Positions 33,853-35,078 of a stretch of 35,078 bases of DNA are shown here, piece by piece. A program made the translations under genes and the position numbers. The notes below the pieces were generated by a model that was not told the origin of the DNA, searched no databases, and saw only the letters and a list, made by a program, of their open reading frames with translations. Within the stretch, counting starts at the first letter, position 1. The number at the start of each line of letters is the position of its first letter. The stretch covers positions 1-35,078 of the forward strand of contig DATHDH010000052.1 of assembly GCA_035319145.1 (NCBI GenBank), written 5' to 3'. The DNA is from JAAYUK01 sp035319145 (GTDB lineage Bacteria; Nitrospirota; Thermodesulfovibrionia; Thermodesulfovibrionales; Dissulfurispiraceae).

Positions 33853-34236
33853 GGTATCCCATTCAGGCGCCTCGCTTTATAGCGGATTCCTACACCAGAG
33901 ACCCTCTTTTTTTCTTCAAGTTCCCATGATTCATGGCAGGTGCGGGATATCGGCGATCGAGCGAGCTGATTAGCCCCTGTGCAGTAATGTATGGCATTGT
34001 CGCGAGCCGGACGTTCCGTCACGATAGTCACTTTGCCTTGCCCGCTTGCGCGGGTCGTGAAAAGCCAGGCACCTCACCTGGAACCGGACATCCCGCCCCC
34101 GGCGGTTCTCGGTTTTAGGAATAATATGGGCTAGAAATCAGGAGTTATGATGCGGGCTATTAAAAGCGCGGCATCCGGTCATGTTCCACGTGGAACGCGG
34201 AATAGAGAGGGCAGTTAATGCAAAACGCCGCGTGGC
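33853..34236. other. 384-base non-coding gap containing parS
   Basis: No supported gene. Small inverted repeats occur (CCCGC/GCGGG near 34040; CCAGG/CCTGG near 34067-34081). A T-run at about 33907 lacks a clear stem, so the dgt terminator is uncertain. A 22-codon frame at 34150-34218 with an AGGAG upstream covers the parS site and is probably chance. Confidence 0.4.
34182..34197. other. parS: parS centromere-like ParB-binding site
   Basis: TGTTCCACGTGGAACG matches the symmetric chromosomal parS consensus TGTTCCACGTGGAACA at 15 of 16 positions, and its central 14 bases are a perfect palindrome. ParB clamps load at such sites to organise and segregate the origin region. It lies in a non-coding gap about 21 kb from the candidate oriC, as is typical for origin-proximal parS. 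No parA or parB is in the window. Confidence 0.85.
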
Positions 34237-35078
34237 CTATGGGTGCGGTGTTTTCAGCAGTTCACGCGCCTTGACCAGATCCGTAATGGCCTCATTTACC
34301 GGCACTGCAATGCCCTTCTCACGTGCAAGTTGAACAATTGCGCCGTTCAGGGCATCAATCTCGAGCTTCTTCCCGGCCTTCAGGTCGTGGTACATCGACG
34401 GATAATGATCGCGGGTCGGCGGAACGAGTTTCGTATAGAAAACTTTCAGATAATCTTCCGCTTTTTTCCACTGGACCTTGATAGAATGAGCTTTCATAAC
34501 CCCAAATATTTCGGTGATGATATTATTCATTATGGTTTTCGTCTCGATATGGTCGGCCAAGGCGCCGTAGCTGCATTCAAGAAGGGCGCCCAGCGGATTC
34601 AGGGCGCAGTTATAAAGGATCTTCGCCCAGAGAATCGCGTAGACGTCGGTTGCATATGATGTGGGAATACCGGCCGCTCTGAAGCTCGCGGCGATCTCGC
34701 GAATCCTCTGTTCGGCCACGGCACCGGCCGGCTGTCCGATGCGTACATCGTCGGCAATGACGGTCACGTCGGCCAGCCCGGGCTCCACAATCCGGGCCCC
34801 GAAAATAATCCGCGCCAGCAATGTGTGCCCTGCCCCCGCATGCCGGGCTATGGTCTCATAGTTTCCGTACCCGTTCTGGGCAGAGACGATGAGGCTCTGT
34901 TCCTTCAGCAGAGGCATTATCTGTGAAACGGCCTGCTCGGTGTCATATGACTTGACAGTAAGCAGGATCAGGTCGAATGTCTCCGTCCGAAGGCTTTCAA
35001 CCGAAGGGGAAACGCCGTCCAGCATGGCGGCATGGCTTCCCCATATGCCGCAGACCTTCATGGCGTTGTTTGAAAAAG
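34237..35078 (-). CDS. panE: 2-dehydropantoate 2-reductase (ketopantoate reductase), N-terminus outside window
   Basis: The C-terminal 280 residues of a PanE/ApbA-family enzyme, which reduces ketopantoate to pantoate with NADPH for CoA synthesis. Seen: the second half of the Rossmann domain (LILLTVKSYDTEQAV, VSAQNGYGNYE), the active-site Lys/Asn helix (AKILYNCALNPLGALLE) and the C-terminal KKLEIDALNGAIV substrate segment. The frame is open to the right edge, so the nucleotide-binding GxGxxG start is beyond the window; the ATG at 35061 is internal. The family also includes enzymes acting on other 2-oxoacids, so the specific substrate is not certain. Confidence 0.87.
   Translation of the reverse strand, partial: FSNNAMKVCGIWGSHAAMLDGVSPSVESLRTETFDLILLTVKSYDTEQAVSQIMPLLKEQSLIVSAQNGYGNYETIARHAGAGHTLLARIIFGARIVEPGLADVTVIADDVRIGQPAGAVAEQRIREIAASFRAAGIPTSYATDVYAILWAKILYNCALNPLGALLECSYGALADHIETKTIMNNIITEIFGVMKAHSIKVQWKKAEDYLKVFYTKLVPPTRDHYPSMYHDLKAGKKLEIDALNGAIVQLAREKGIAVPVNEAITDLVKARELLKTPHP

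Noticed and set aside
34147..34218. Short frame of 22-23 codons with AGGAG upstream, overlapping parS
   Set aside because: Too short and unlike any known peptide; the parS match explains the conserved-looking core.
33853..34236. Search for tRNA-Sec (selC) near selA-dgt
   Set aside because: No cloverleaf or TCA-anticodon arm found on either strand here or in 31037-31384.
1..35078. CRISPR arrays, insertion sequences, prophage genes
   Set aside because: No regularly spaced repeats, transposase motifs or phage structural genes were seen.

Overview
This window comes from a moderately GC-rich, Gram-negative bacterial chromosome, close to the replication origin. Lnt and KdsB imply lipoproteins and KDO-type LPS. 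The clusters lnt-prfB-[oriC]-dnaA-dnaN-gyrB, kdsB-pyrG and serA-purA, together with SelA, an HDOD protein and Ser/Thr kinase signalling, suggest a Deltaproteobacteria-like or Nitrospirota-like lineage. That placement is inference; no 16S rRNA gene is present. I see no insertion sequence, prophage or CRISPR array.

Layout. (1) 1-4606, minus: hesB/iscA-like, hemB (coupled by a TAATG overlap), then, from its own promoter, a PRC/MgtE-N/CBS protein, an NRAMP-family transporter (GTGA overlap) and the start of mtnA, which runs off the window. (2) 4751-6848, plus: an HDOD-GAF signalling protein and a small P-loop protein. (3) 6893-7996, minus: an FMN-dependent nitronate monooxygenase/FabK-like enzyme. 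(4) 8108-16144, minus: gyrB, dnaN, dnaA, a probable oriC gap, prfB (with the programmed +1 frameshift) and lnt. (5) 16184-18597, plus: kdsB-pyrG, divergent from lnt and sharing a symmetric -10 element with it. (6) 18695-22970, minus: a three-gene Ser/Thr phosphorylation cassette of CHASE2-PP2C receptor phosphatase, FHA protein and kinase fused to a cyclic-nucleotide-binding domain. (7) 23139-26431: a PD-(D/E)XK-like protein (plus), then on minus a small unknown gene, tRNA-Leu(GAG) with promoter and terminator, a comF carrying two frameshifts, a secreted unknown protein and a DUF6714-like protein. (8) 26839-31036: serC (plus) convergent with purA and serA (both minus). (9) 31385-33852, plus: selA-dgt. 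(10) 34182-34197: a near-perfect parS site, then the 3' part of a panE-like gene (minus) running off the window.

How the parts fit: replication initiation (dnaA/dnaN/gyrB), a candidate oriC at 13.2-13.5 kb and a parS site about 21 kb away are what one expects around a chromosomal origin. The most distinctive gene set is the CHASE2-PP2C/FHA/STK-cNMP cassette, a self-contained reversible Ser/Thr phosphorylation module with an envelope sensor on the phosphatase and a possible cyclic-nucleotide input on the kinase. Second is the NRAMP transporter, which lacks the canonical metal-site motifs and is translationally coupled to a protein resembling the Mg2+-sensing cytosolic part of MgtE.
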